Part shown: one piece after another, positions 1 to 10,140 of the stretch
Numbering within the stretch: the first letter of the stretch is position 1
Layout of the letters: every line of letters starts with the position of its first letter
NCBI GenBank assembly: GCA_014773175.1
Contig: VXCM01001382.1
Span: 436,158 to 500,157 of the forward strand
Source of the DNA: Lucifuga dentata
Lineage: Eukaryota > Chordata > Actinopteri > Ophidiiformes > Bythitidae
Length of the DNA: 64,000 nucleotides
Direction of reading: 5' to 3'
Made by a program: the position numbers and the translations under genes
The notes under the pieces: model-generated
Seen by the model: the letters and a program-made list of their open reading frames with translations, nothing else
The model's database searches: none
Told to the model about the DNA's origin: nothing

Positions 1-420
1 TTATTGTTTATGAATAAAGCTAATTAAATCAATGAATCATTCCAATCCACCACAGCTAGCCTGATATGAAATTGAGAAAAGTTTGATGTTGTAGTTTCAA
101 TTTGAGGTTATTAGCAATGGAAAAAATACTAAATGATTTTCTTTTTCTAGCGAAGTTCTGCTCTTTCTGCCTTTTAACAAGCTATGACCTGACATGATGA
201 TGGACAGGCAGGTCTGCATCTGCAGAGGATGGCAGAATATTCAATGTCACCAGGGGCAAAAGCAAACTTAGCAGCATCCAGCCAAAATAAGAATACTAAC
301 AGCTTGTGACACAGAAAAAGTGCATGAGAGGAAGAGGGAGATGAGAGGGATGAGAAGCTCTGCTGCAGAACACAACACACCTCACCTCCTCTTAAGCTGG
401 AGGGAGGGAGGAAGAGAGAA

Positions 421-470
<50 letters not shown>
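421..470. repeat. (GA)n microsatellite
   Basis: Nearly pure GA dinucleotide run. It sits about 180 nt upstream of a candidate donor site, so it may lie in a 5' UTR exon. Confidence 0.95.
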
Positions 471-471
<1 letters not shown>

Positions 472-846
472 CAGACTGTGCCAATTTTTCTTCTGCTCCA
501 CTGACAGAAAGGGGAAAGCTGGGGAAGTGATATTTCAGGAGTCTAAAGAGGGAAAAACATCCAGGCACGTAAAGCGTTTGCAAAGAAACAGTGACAACAG
601 ATGAAGAAGGCAAGAAATGACAGAGAGATGTAGGCGTCTCTTCCTTTGCGGTAAGAAACCTGAAATATGCTGATAGAATTTTCAGATTTCTAAGCAAACA
701 TGACACTGCAGCAATCACAGACATGCACTCACTCCTGCACACATGTGGTCATGCATGCACATTCACATCCGCTCAGACTGAAAGAAAACAGAATCAATAC
801 AAAGGTGATGCTAGCAGGTGTGTGTGTGTGCGTTTGTGCGTGCGTG

Positions 847-848
<2 letters not shown>

Positions 849-901
<53 letters not shown>
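849..901. repeat. (GT)n microsatellite
   Basis: Uninterrupted GT dinucleotide run, preceded by a degenerate GT/GC stretch. Confidence 0.95.
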
Positions 902-903
<2 letters not shown>

Positions 904-983
904 TCAGGAACATATTCAGCTGTATTGCAATGCACATTGTTATATTGTATTAGGATCTGTATCCAGCATCTCTATCTCTGTCA

Positions 984-990
<7 letters not shown>

Positions 991-1040
<50 letters not shown>
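991..1040. repeat. (CT)n microsatellite
   Basis: Uninterrupted CT dinucleotide run about 90 nt after the GT run. Together with the GA run at 421-470, three different long dinucleotide repeats fall within about 620 bp. Confidence 0.95.
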
Positions 1041-1045
<5 letters not shown>

Positions 1046-1387
1046 CCGCCCTGTTGCAGTGTCTGTGTGTAGTTAGTTCAGCTTTAACAAGCCTTATGCA
1101 ATGCCATCTCATGCCTGAATTTCCCCTCATTACTTATTTTTTTCTTTCTGTCCATTAAAAAATGTGGGTCTTAAAAGCTTTTCTCCAGCTCTCTGGCTCT
1201 GTTTTTCTTTCCCTTTGAGTGACAAAAGCAAAGCCAAATAGAGCAGAAAGATAAAAGCTGCGCTTGTTTATTAGACTCTGAATTCTGCAAAGTTATGAAT
1301 ATGACTAATCTGTAATTACATCAACCTACACACTGTTGATTCCTCTGTTTCCTTTTCACCCCTAATGGGTGCGGAACACTTTATCAA

Positions 1388-1427
<40 letters not shown>

Positions 1428-4400
1428 TCTTCATAGCTGCCCATAAAATCATATGAAAGTCTGATGAACTGACTCAGAAACACGTGACATTGAATTTATA
1501 GCACAAGCTATACTGCAAGGATTGTTTTTGATTATCAACATGAAAAAGATCTGTCCCTTTAGTCTTGTTTTTGCTTGTGCATATGCAAATTTACATTTTT
1601 TTAAATTAAATTTTAAAAAATGATTTAAAACATTCACTGATATGCATAAATAAATACATATCTATTTAATATCATAAAGTGGTGGTAGGAAATGCATAAG
1701 TAACAGGTGTGTGGGAGAGTGTGTAGGAGGAAAATTGAGTCTTCTGTTTATATGAGATTGTGAATAAGTGGTTATAATTGAAAAGAAACAAAAGGAACCT
1801 GCTCAATTCAAACAGACAAGGTACTGATCCACAAACTTGCATTACATCTGTTGTCTCAGGATGGATATGAAAGTCCAACAGCATTCACAAACACCATGCT
1901 GCTGAGTTGCACTTTCTGAAACGTAGACTTGGCAATGAGTTTGGTAGGAAATTTCTTTTAAATTAGCTAAGAAGTCCACAGTGCCAGGAATTTAAAACCA
2001 AGACACTAAAAACCTGACTTCTCTACAATTTCAAGAATAAGCATTTCAGTGTGAACCAATCAAAACAACAACAACCTTTAAACAGTAATCACTATTAGTC
2101 TCTTTATCTTATCTATTTTTGTCCATTTGGGGTGTTCAATTGAGGGTGACCAAATGTGATGTCCATATGGGACGTCCAAATAAATGTAATGGGATGTAAA
2201 ATGCTGTTTGTGAGTTCTGTGTTCTTTATACTCTTTAGATATGATATTTACTTTATACTGGTGATTATTCAAGCCTGCATGATATGAACATTCTCTTGTT
2301 GAAAATATCCAATGAATGGTGTGCCAGTTGTGTTTGTGAAAGATTCACAAAGCTTCACAGGAATGATTACTGACAGTTCTGTCCATTACGACTGGTTATT
2401 CTTAATTTATTTTCTTGTAACATTTATTTTTAAAATCCATCGTTTGTTAATTTTAAATATCAATTTTAGTCTCAGAGTTACAAATACAAAAATAAACTAA
2501 AATGTAAAATATTTGTTTAAAATCAAAATTATGCATGTGTGCATAGAGAGCACACACACACAACTCATCTGACTAAAAATCTCCCTTTTGATGTTAAAAC
2601 CAAACCTACGCCCTTACAAACACATATGGTGCATTCAATATGTGCAGCATTTTAGCTACTATTAGATTTGGATGTGTGATTAAGAGTCTTTAGACAAGTT
2701 CAGATTAGTGTTGTTAGTTACTAGTGATGTATATATTGAGTGTAATATACAACACACTGTTATAGATTGCAACTTAAAGGAACACTTATGTCCCACGTGT
2801 GTGAAAGTTGCTTACTGTCACAAAAGCCAGCTGCGACTGGCTGATTTGCATGTGTCTTCCTGTGAAAAGTTTCCAGTTAAGTATGAGCTATGAGGCTGTG
2901 TCAAAATAAATAAGTCAAAAACCAAGACTGTCCCATTCCAGAAAAAAAAAAAAAAAAAAAAAAAAAAATTATAAAACAATGATAAAATTATATAAAATTA
3001 GTTTTTCAGCTCAGGACTCATGGAAATTCAACTCAGAAGATAAAATTATACATTATTCTTTAAACATTAAAAACCATATACATGTAGCTACTGCCACTGT
3101 TTATGAATTGTTTAAGGGAAAAAAAGACAAAAAAAAAAAAAAAAAANAAAAAAAAAAAAAAAAACTCCTCTCCCTCATTCTCCCTCAGCTCATTGGAAGG
3201 ACATTTCATTTGGATTAGTCATTATGCTTCTTTGTCCATTTAAAATTACTACTAATCCTGGCCTGGCCTGGCTATTGTTGTGGAGAATGTAGGCTTCCAT
3301 GCGGTCACATCGTACATATGGAAAGAAACCACATGACCACATGGAAAGAAACTGGGAGAGTTAGAAGAGACTGAGTTGCAAATGTGTCCATTAAGTCATA
3401 GTTGTGTTTTCCCACTTGTTTTCTGAAATAATTCCAATTATTCAAAGGCAGCATAAATCCATGCACATCAGCTCCTGTTTTAGAAACTGCCAAAAACACA
3501 CTATGAGCTTTCGCGAGCAAAAAAAAACCGAGTTAAAATTAATATGATTAATTGAACAGGTTACATATGAGAAGATAACAGAGAAGAGATGAAAGAGAGC
3601 TGATAGAAGAGTAAGAAGAGCCCAGGAGGTAATGAAGTCTGCTCCGGCATTTCTCTGCTGCCTCCCTGTCTCTTTCTCACTCTACAGCCCAGACATTCAA
3701 TTGGCTCAGTGTATGCATGGCCTCACAATGCAACACATTTGCACAGAGGCATGTAAACACACATTACTCACCTTACGCTGTGTGTAATTAAACCCCACAA
3801 GAGTGTTTGATTGCTAATAGCTTCAGCATTTCCTCTTAGTAAATGCACTAAATTGAAATTGTCAAAATTTTCTTCTCCTTATTAATGGAATAAACTTGGC
3901 AAGGATCTGCTCAAACTTTCTCCTCAGATGTTCTCGTAGCAGACATTAAAACTGCAGAAATGTGCACTCAGTGTTGGGCTTTTAGTCTACAGGTCTCAAT
4001 GACTAGACTAGTATTATCACAACAGCTAACAGGACTGAAGGTAAAGGAAGGGCAGTGAAAAAGCAATGATGTTGAAGGGGCAGGTGCATAGAACCTCAAG
4101 CAGGAGTTAGACACACTTCCTTTTATAACAACTTTGTTAATATTCATGTCAATTTAATAGAGGATGTCATCACAGGCAAGATACTGTTGGTGAGTCACTG
4201 AAGTTACAGCTGCTGTCATGCAGAATACAGATTAATGAATGAGGAAATGCAGTTTTGCAGCTTCAGAAAGCTCTTTCTAATGCACATTGTTATTTTATCT
4301 GTGTTCAGAAGAAATCTGATGCACATATTGGTCCAAAAAATCTCCAAAATACTGACACAGAGCGAGGATGGGAGATTTGTTTCCATGGCAACAATGCAGA

Positions 4401-5217
4401 AAGCCTTACATGGTTTCTTGGTGTGTGTTTGGAAGCTTTTTTTTTTTTTTTTTTTTTAATTTTCAGCATGATAAAGATTTAGGCACAATGTACACTTATT
4501 TTATGTCACTCATATCTTAATATTGTTGGTACTAGTTCTATAGTGTTCTATAATTTACACTAATACTTGACCTAAACTGTGCAGGTCTGCACTGGGTAGA
4601 TGGTGTTTGACATTTTAGATAGAAAACACAGAATTTAAAATTAATTTAATTAAGGTCCATTCACTGTGGCTATTTCAAAAATCTAAAATCCAAAATTGGG
4701 TCTAAGGGGCCTAGAGTGTATGCATACTTACCACTATATTCACAATTCAAAATTGTTATAAACAAATAAACAAATGCTCTACACCATAATATGCACACAT
4801 AAATATGAAGGATTAAGCCCTGCTGCCAGCTATAGATGTACTTAAGTGTGTGTCTTTGCATTCATGTGGTTTTTAAAAATTAGTGGCCAATGTTGCTGAT
4901 AGACAATATTCTGTGCTGGAATGGACAATGACATTGAAAATTTCGCATTTTAATAAGTATTCAGTGCATCCCACTATTTTTTTCATGAAGTGAAAAAGTG
5001 TCTAATTTGTCTGATTTAGAAGAGCATTCAGACTAAACCCCAGCTTTTCCACTGACTACTCACTTAAACAAAGACACTTAACTAGGAATAGGAGTTGTCA
5101 AACTTAGAATTTACACTTCAGCTATTAATTAATTATATACAACAATTATGTAATTTAAATGGATTTGGACATTTGTGACTGGTTGTGACTGGTTACCAAT
5201 TACAAGATACACCAATT

Positions 5218-5878
5218 TTAAAGGACAATACCCACCATTTTGCATGTTTGAGCCTAATATATTCAATTTTCATACATGTTACGTTACTGACAATCATTCC
5301 CCAAAGCATACTACTGAAATGGTGAATTAAAAAATGTTTTTTCCTACCTTCCAGACCACCATTGGTTTCAGTTCATTCTGGTATGCTATTAAAATCAACT
5401 TGTTGATACTTGAAATGTTCTTGGAATAGGTAATCCATCATTGCGACCAACATGTGTATTCAGGTGTTTTTCAAAGTTACATAATTTTAGCGTTTAAGCA
5501 CAATAAAAAGCGTGGAGTGAATGTATGTCTCCACCGGGGAATGTAGTCCCAAAAAAGGACCTGCGTTTATCGAAAAATTTAAATGACTGTGACTTCATAA
5601 GGCTGCGTAACTATTAGCAGGCAAAACATCTATTTTTAAGGTGGGTATATCGCTTGAATATTTGATTTTGAAAGATTAAGAGCTTTTGCAAAATATCAGG
5701 AAAGCTGAAATATGGTTTTATCCTTTAGAAACATGGTTGTCAGTAACGCAACATGTATGAAAATTGAATATATTAGGCTCAAACATGCAAAATGGCCGGT
5801 ATTNTTGTCAGTAACGCAACATGTATGAAAATTGAATATATTAGGCTCAAACATGCAAAATGGCCGGTATTCCTTTAA
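5218..5878. mobile_element. TTAA-flanked miniature inverted-repeat element, family A copy 1
   Basis: The left end reads TTAA then AGGACAATACC and continues into a segment containing TTTTGCATGTTTGAGCC. The right end is its inverted complement and finishes GGTATTCCT then TTAA. The long terminal inverted repeats cover roughly 80-90 nt per side. No transposase frame is present, so it is non-autonomous. TTAA target duplications are typical of piggyBac and Kolobok superfamilies; I cannot decide between them. Its right arm is falsely duplicated around the N at 5804. Related copies lie at 20131-20701, about 47945-48450, about 52430-52583 and about 57102-57682. Confidence 0.75.
5737..5871. repeat. Exact 67-nt duplication around a single N (assembly artefact)
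   Basis: Bases 5737-5803 and 5805-5871 are identical and are separated only by the N at 5804. This is what two overlapping contig ends joined without merging would give. It lies inside the right arm of the family A element. Confidence 0.85.
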
Positions 5879-6135
5879 TGTTATAGTGTCAATGCTTTTC
5901 CTGAATTTTCTACAGCAATGAAAGTATGAGTACTGTGCCTTTTAAATTGAAATCTGTAGCAGAGAATGAATCAAACTTTTAAGTTCAGTGCATATAAATT
6001 CTATGTGTAGCACCTTTTGCTCTCATGGTCAGCTAATCACTTTGCCACTAAATACCTACTTTCAGTTTTACTAATGGTGTTGCCTTAATCATGAATACTG
6101 AGCAGCATTTAAATATCAGTTCTGATGTACTAATG

Positions 6136-6188
<53 letters not shown>
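6136..6188. repeat. (GT)n microsatellite
   Basis: GT dinucleotide run ending in a short CG/CA alternating tail (gcgcgcgcacgcac), a sequence able to adopt Z-DNA. Confidence 0.95.
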
Positions 6189-6193
<5 letters not shown>

Positions 6194-6425
6194 CACGCAC
6201 CAGTAACAGACTCTTTCACACAGCCTTTCCCATTATGGCTAGGCTGATAATGTAAAAGATCCTTGGGGTGTTTTTAACTGTTACATAATAAATTACATTT
6301 GTGGGACTCTATGTTCTAGCAACTACTGAATATGAATGAATATGAATATGACACATTGATATGAAACACATGCTACACAATTTCATCACTCCTGGATATT
6401 TACCATTTCCCTGTAGGATGAAATT

Positions 6426-6427
<2 letters not shown>

Positions 6428-6473
<46 letters not shown>
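6428..6473. repeat. (CT)n microsatellite
   Basis: Uninterrupted CT dinucleotide run. Confidence 0.95.
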
Positions 6474-6478
<5 letters not shown>

Positions 6479-7155
6479 TGTCTAGATCTCCTTATAAAAA
6501 CAGATACGCCCATCTATGCTTTTCTGTCCTTTATGTTCCCAAAGATGCCCTCCATCTTTGTTTAGTCCATCTCTCCCACAGTCTTTCTCAGCGGAGCTTT
6601 GCTGCTTTTCTAAATCTGCATAATACATTCTTGATCACTCCATGCGGCATCACTTAAGTATCTATTGTAAACCTCCATTACCAGGAACTTGGAAAAGTGG
6701 ATATTGTGTAATGCTATATTTGGTTTCAACAGCTCACAATATGAGCTGATTTGACATTCAGTCCTGAGTGATTTTAGTTTGTTTCTTTCTCTGTGTGTGT
6801 TTCTGATATCACAGTGAGCCACTTTGCCACAAGCCATGTGTCCTCCACCTATGGCCAGCATGGGAGATTGACTGCATGACAAAGAGGCCATCACTGATCA
6901 ACAGCCACTGTACAACCAGTCTACTACTGCCATCAAAGTTACAGATATCACTAGTTACAGACTATCTCAACTGAAAAGGAATTTACATTGTTTTTTAGTT
7001 CTGTGGAACCTCGCTATAGAATGCTGACACAGTCTAATTTCTCTTTATTTTATGAATGCTGACACTAAACAATATAATCCATCTCAAATCCTAACAAACT
7101 GACAGTATCCTGCCTTCTGCCCTGTCCAAATTAACTCTTGTGTCCAGTGAGGATT

Positions 7156-9507
7156 ATGAGGCCGACTTTAGTGCTTCTACAGTCACTGTGTCTCCTGTGT
7201 GTGTTTGCTGGTGTGTGTTTGCCCAGTGTCATGGGCTCACTACCTCACTCACTCCCGTGGCATGTCCCCTGCCCCATGCAGTGTGTGTGTCAGATCAAGC
7301 CATGGTTCTCTTCTGAATCCATCTACCATGAAGCTCCTACTGTGGACTGCAATGACCTGCTGTTGACCAGGCTCCCCTCATCAATTCCACCAAATACACA
7401 TACTCTACGCCTGCAGAGTAATCTTCTGTCTGAGCTGGAGACTGCCGTGCTTCATGGGCTCCCCAACCTCACTGACTTGGACCTTTCCCAGAATCGCTTC
7501 AGCAATGTCAGGACAATAAAAGAGAGTTTGTCTCTGCCCTCTCTGCTGTCTCTGCACCTGGAGGAAAACCATCTCAATCATCTCCCCGAGGCTTCCTTCT
7601 CCTCCCTTCCAGCTTTGCAGGAACTGTTTCTCAGCCACAACAACTTATATTCAATAGCACCAGGAGCCTTCACCGGTCTGGACTCCCTATTGCGTCTTCA
7701 TATCAACAACAACAGAATCAAAACCATCAATCTGCAATGGTTCAGGGCTTTGCCCCACCTGGAAGTTCTAATGCTGGGGGGGAACCCTGTGGATACCCTT
7801 CCTGAGCAAGGGTTCCAAGCACTAAGATCTCTCCGGAGTCTCGTACTTGGCGGCATGGGTCTGAGAAGCCTGGCTGAAAAAGCACTGGAGGGGTTGGATG
7901 GTCTGGAGAGCCTCTCTTTCTATGACAACCTTCTGACCAAAGTCCCCACACAAGCTCTAAAGAGAGTACCAGGACTTAAGTTCCTTGACCTCAACAAGAA
8001 CCGCATTAAACTGATTGAAACAGGAGACTTCAGAGACATGGTCCACCTGAAAGAACTTGGCCTGAACAATATGGAGGAGCTGGTATCCATTGACAGAGCT
8101 GCACTAGAGAACCTTCCAGAGCTCACCAAGCTCGAGATCACCAACAACCCATGTCTGTCCTATATACATCCACAAGCTTTCCTTAAACTAAGAAGGTTAG
8201 AAAGTCTCATGCTCAACTCCAACTCCCTGAGTGCCCTGCACCAACATGTACTGATCTCCCTGCCAAGTCTTCAGGAGATTAGCTTACACTCCAACCCACT
8301 CCGCTGCGACTGCCTCTTTCAGTGGGCTGCTGAGGAGGCTTCGCACCCCAAAACTGATGCAGATACACAGACAGACAAACAAACACCTCACATGGTGAGG
8401 TTCATCCAGCCCCAAGCCACTCTCTGCTTAGAACCCCCAGAACTGAGAGCTCGCAAGGTCAGAGAAGTGTCCTCCAGAGAGATGTCAGCTTCCTGCCTCC
8501 CTATGATCCCCACTGGCTCCCTCCCTTCCTATGTAGGGGTGAGAGAAGGGAGAAGTTTGTCTTTACACTGTCGAGCTCTTGCAGATCCTCAGCCTGAACT
8601 CTTCTGGGTGACTCCATCTGGGCTGAGACTGGGTCCTGCACCCAGCCATACATCCAACCATTCAGCAGCCCCTGCTCCTTGCCACTCCAAAGGATTCAAC
8701 CACACAACTGCCTCTCGCATCTCTGAAGACGACCGAGAGGTTCAAGACAATCTTCCGTGTAACTGCTCCAAACACTACCGATTACTGCCTGAAGGAACTC
8801 TGGAGATCAACATGGTGACTCCCAGTGATGGAGGTTTGTATACCTGCATAGCTGAGAATGCACTGGGAGCAGATACAAGGAGTGTTACTGTGGGCGTGCA
8901 TGGGAGACAAAAGAAACGGAAGAAGGGCGTGCCAATCTTCAGGCGGGATGCTAGTTTGGAGGCGAGGGAGGTTGGTGAACACTATGCTATTCTGTCCTGG
9001 AAGAGCAGCCGTAACCTCCCCTCAACTCGTCTATCCTGGCAAGCCATACGTACAAATGTACATACACCCACATACACCACACGCATCCTGGCTGGCACAC
9101 AGAGCTTCAATCTGACTCACCTGCACACAGAGACATTTTACCGTGTGTGTCTGCATTTACGGATCAGTGAGGGGACAAAGCATTCCAGCAGGAGAGCGAG
9201 AGAGAGCAGAAAGCCTCAGTGTGTTTCATTTAGGACAAAGGAATCTCCAGAGCCTCAATCCAGCCTGCAGCTAAGCCCAGAGATGACCTCTACTGCACTC
9301 ACACTACTGTTCCTCGCTCTAGTACTGCTGGTGCTGGTAGGCCAGGGCTGGGATGCTGAACCTGGTGAAGGGAAAGAAAAGGTGGACAGCACCCTCCTAC
9401 AGGAAATCAAAACTTACAAGGCTCAGCTCACCAATCAGAAGACAGAAGACAGCAATGAGCATCAGCAAAGGCAGAGTGAGAAACTTCTATTACACCAGGA
9501 CTGCTGA
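7156..9507 (+). CDS. lrrn2: Leucine-rich repeat neuronal protein 2 (LRRN2/GAC1-type)
   Basis: Single-pass neuronal surface protein of the LRRN family, thought to act in cell adhesion or recognition. Domains in this 783-aa product: signal peptide (about 1-27), LRRNT cysteine cap (C39, C43, C45, then VDCNDL), about twelve LRRs (about 67-370), LRRCT starting NPLRCDC (about 380), an Ig C2 domain (CRALADP near 472 to YTCIAEN near 560), an FN3 domain (about 600-690), a TM helix (about 711-728) and a roughly 55-aa tail. The motifs LNNMEELVSID and LPWHVPCPMQC favour LRRN2 over LRRN1/3. The ATG at 7156 is chosen because an upstream in-frame TTG lies before a probable splice acceptor (tgtccag, ending 7147). 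A single coding exon is normal for LRRN genes. Oddity: about 40 extra residues inside the Ig domain (about 498-537). The paralogue call is fairly secure; expression is not visible. Confidence 0.9.
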   Translation: MRPTLVLLQSLCLLCVFAGVCLPSVMGSLPHSLPWHVPCPMQCVCQIKPWFSSESIYHEAPTVDCNDLLLTRLPSSIPPNTHTLRLQSNLLSELETAVLHGLPNLTDLDLSQNRFSNVRTIKESLSLPSLLSLHLEENHLNHLPEASFSSLPALQELFLSHNNLYSIAPGAFTGLDSLLRLHINNNRIKTINLQWFRALPHLEVLMLGGNPVDTLPEQGFQALRSLRSLVLGGMGLRSLAEKALEGLDGLESLSFYDNLLTKVPTQALKRVPGLKFLDLNKNRIKLIETGDFRDMVHLKELGLNNMEELVSIDRAALENLPELTKLEITNNPCLSYIHPQAFLKLRRLESLMLNSNSLSALHQHVLISLPSLQEISLHSNPLRCDCLFQWAAEEASHPKTDADTQTDKQTPHMVRFIQPQATLCLEPPELRARKVREVSSREMSASCLPMIPTGSLPSYVGVREGRSLSLHCRALADPQPELFWVTPSGLRLGPAPSHTSNHSAAPAPCHSKGFNHTTASRISEDDREVQDNLPCNCSKHYRLLPEGTLEINMVTPSDGGLYTCIAENALGADTRSVTVGVHGRQKKRKKGVPIFRRDASLEAREVGEHYAILSWKSSRNLPSTRLSWQAIRTNVHTPTYTTRILAGTQSFNLTHLHTETFYRVCLHLRISEGTKHSSRRARESRKPQCVSFRTKESPEPQSSLQLSPEMTSTALTLLFLALVLLVLVGQGWDAEPGEGKEKVDSTLLQEIKTYKAQLTNQKTEDSNEHQQRQSEKLLLHQDC

Positions 9508-10134
9508 GATACTTAAATGTGCACATTAAAAACAATGATACAATGACACAAACACACGCATACACACATGCAAAATGTCAAATATAGAGTTGATGAATAT
9601 AGAACAGTGGTGTAGAAAGAGATTTGTATTTATTTTATATATCGTATAAAGTATATATAGACATCATTTCTGTGTTAAGATGTGTTGTAAAGAATGCCTA
9701 AACCCTAAACAGGGTAAATAAGATTGGACAATCAGTTTGTCTTCATAATCGCACAGCAAAGTTCGACAAATGGCAGGACTGTGACTCTGAAATTCTGATT
9801 ACTAGTAGACTGGAACCTAACTCAATCCAGAGACAGATCCTTAAAGTATTTACTGTACAAAGTAGAGGCATATCTAATGTTCAGCCATAACTTCATCCAA
9901 ATGTGTGAAACCTATCTTGACTTTGCAACTGAATGAATTTCTTGTGTGTCTGGGCTCTGTAAGTAAATGTGATCGATGTAAACAAACCTTTTGCTTTGCT
10001 TTCAACACCTGGGCCTGGATTCTCCTACAGTATACCCAGTATACTCACCCAGACTGTCTAACATACTACACCCTCTTTTAGCATAACATTGACCTAAAAG
10101 TGATTGTGTTAAATTCTATTTTGAGCTATTACAC

Positions 10135-10140
10135 AATAAA
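10135..10140 (+). promoter_or_regulatory. Likely polyadenylation signal of lrrn2
   Basis: AATAAA lies about 630 nt after the lrrn2 stop codon, following an AT-rich 3' UTR. It is the first clear canonical hexamer downstream on this strand. Confidence 0.5.

Larger units (their letters stand above)
1..7147. other. Non-coding upstream region of lrrn2
   Basis: I see no supported coding exon here; the short open frames are mostly translations of microsatellites. The stretch holds long simple repeats (GA near 421-470, GT near 849-901, CT near 991-1040, GT near 6136-6188, CT near 6428-6473), A-runs at 1391-1424 and 2941-2967, single-N gaps at 3147 and 5804, and a TTAA-flanked miniature transposon at 5218-5878. 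A possible 5' UTR exon of lrrn2 ends at a good donor (gtaaga) at 651. AT-rich, homeobox-site-like patches near 1240-1330 and 3700-3900 could be conserved enhancers, but one genome cannot show that. Confidence 0.6.

Noticed and set aside
320..1158. Frames rich in RE, CV, TH or SL repeats
   Set aside because: They are translations of GA, GT and CT microsatellites.
7138..7155. Upstream TTG start for lrrn2 giving six extra residues (MCPVRI)
   Set aside because: TTG is not a normal start in animals, and a probable splice acceptor ends at 7147, so these codons are mostly intronic. The ATG at 7156 gives a proper signal peptide.
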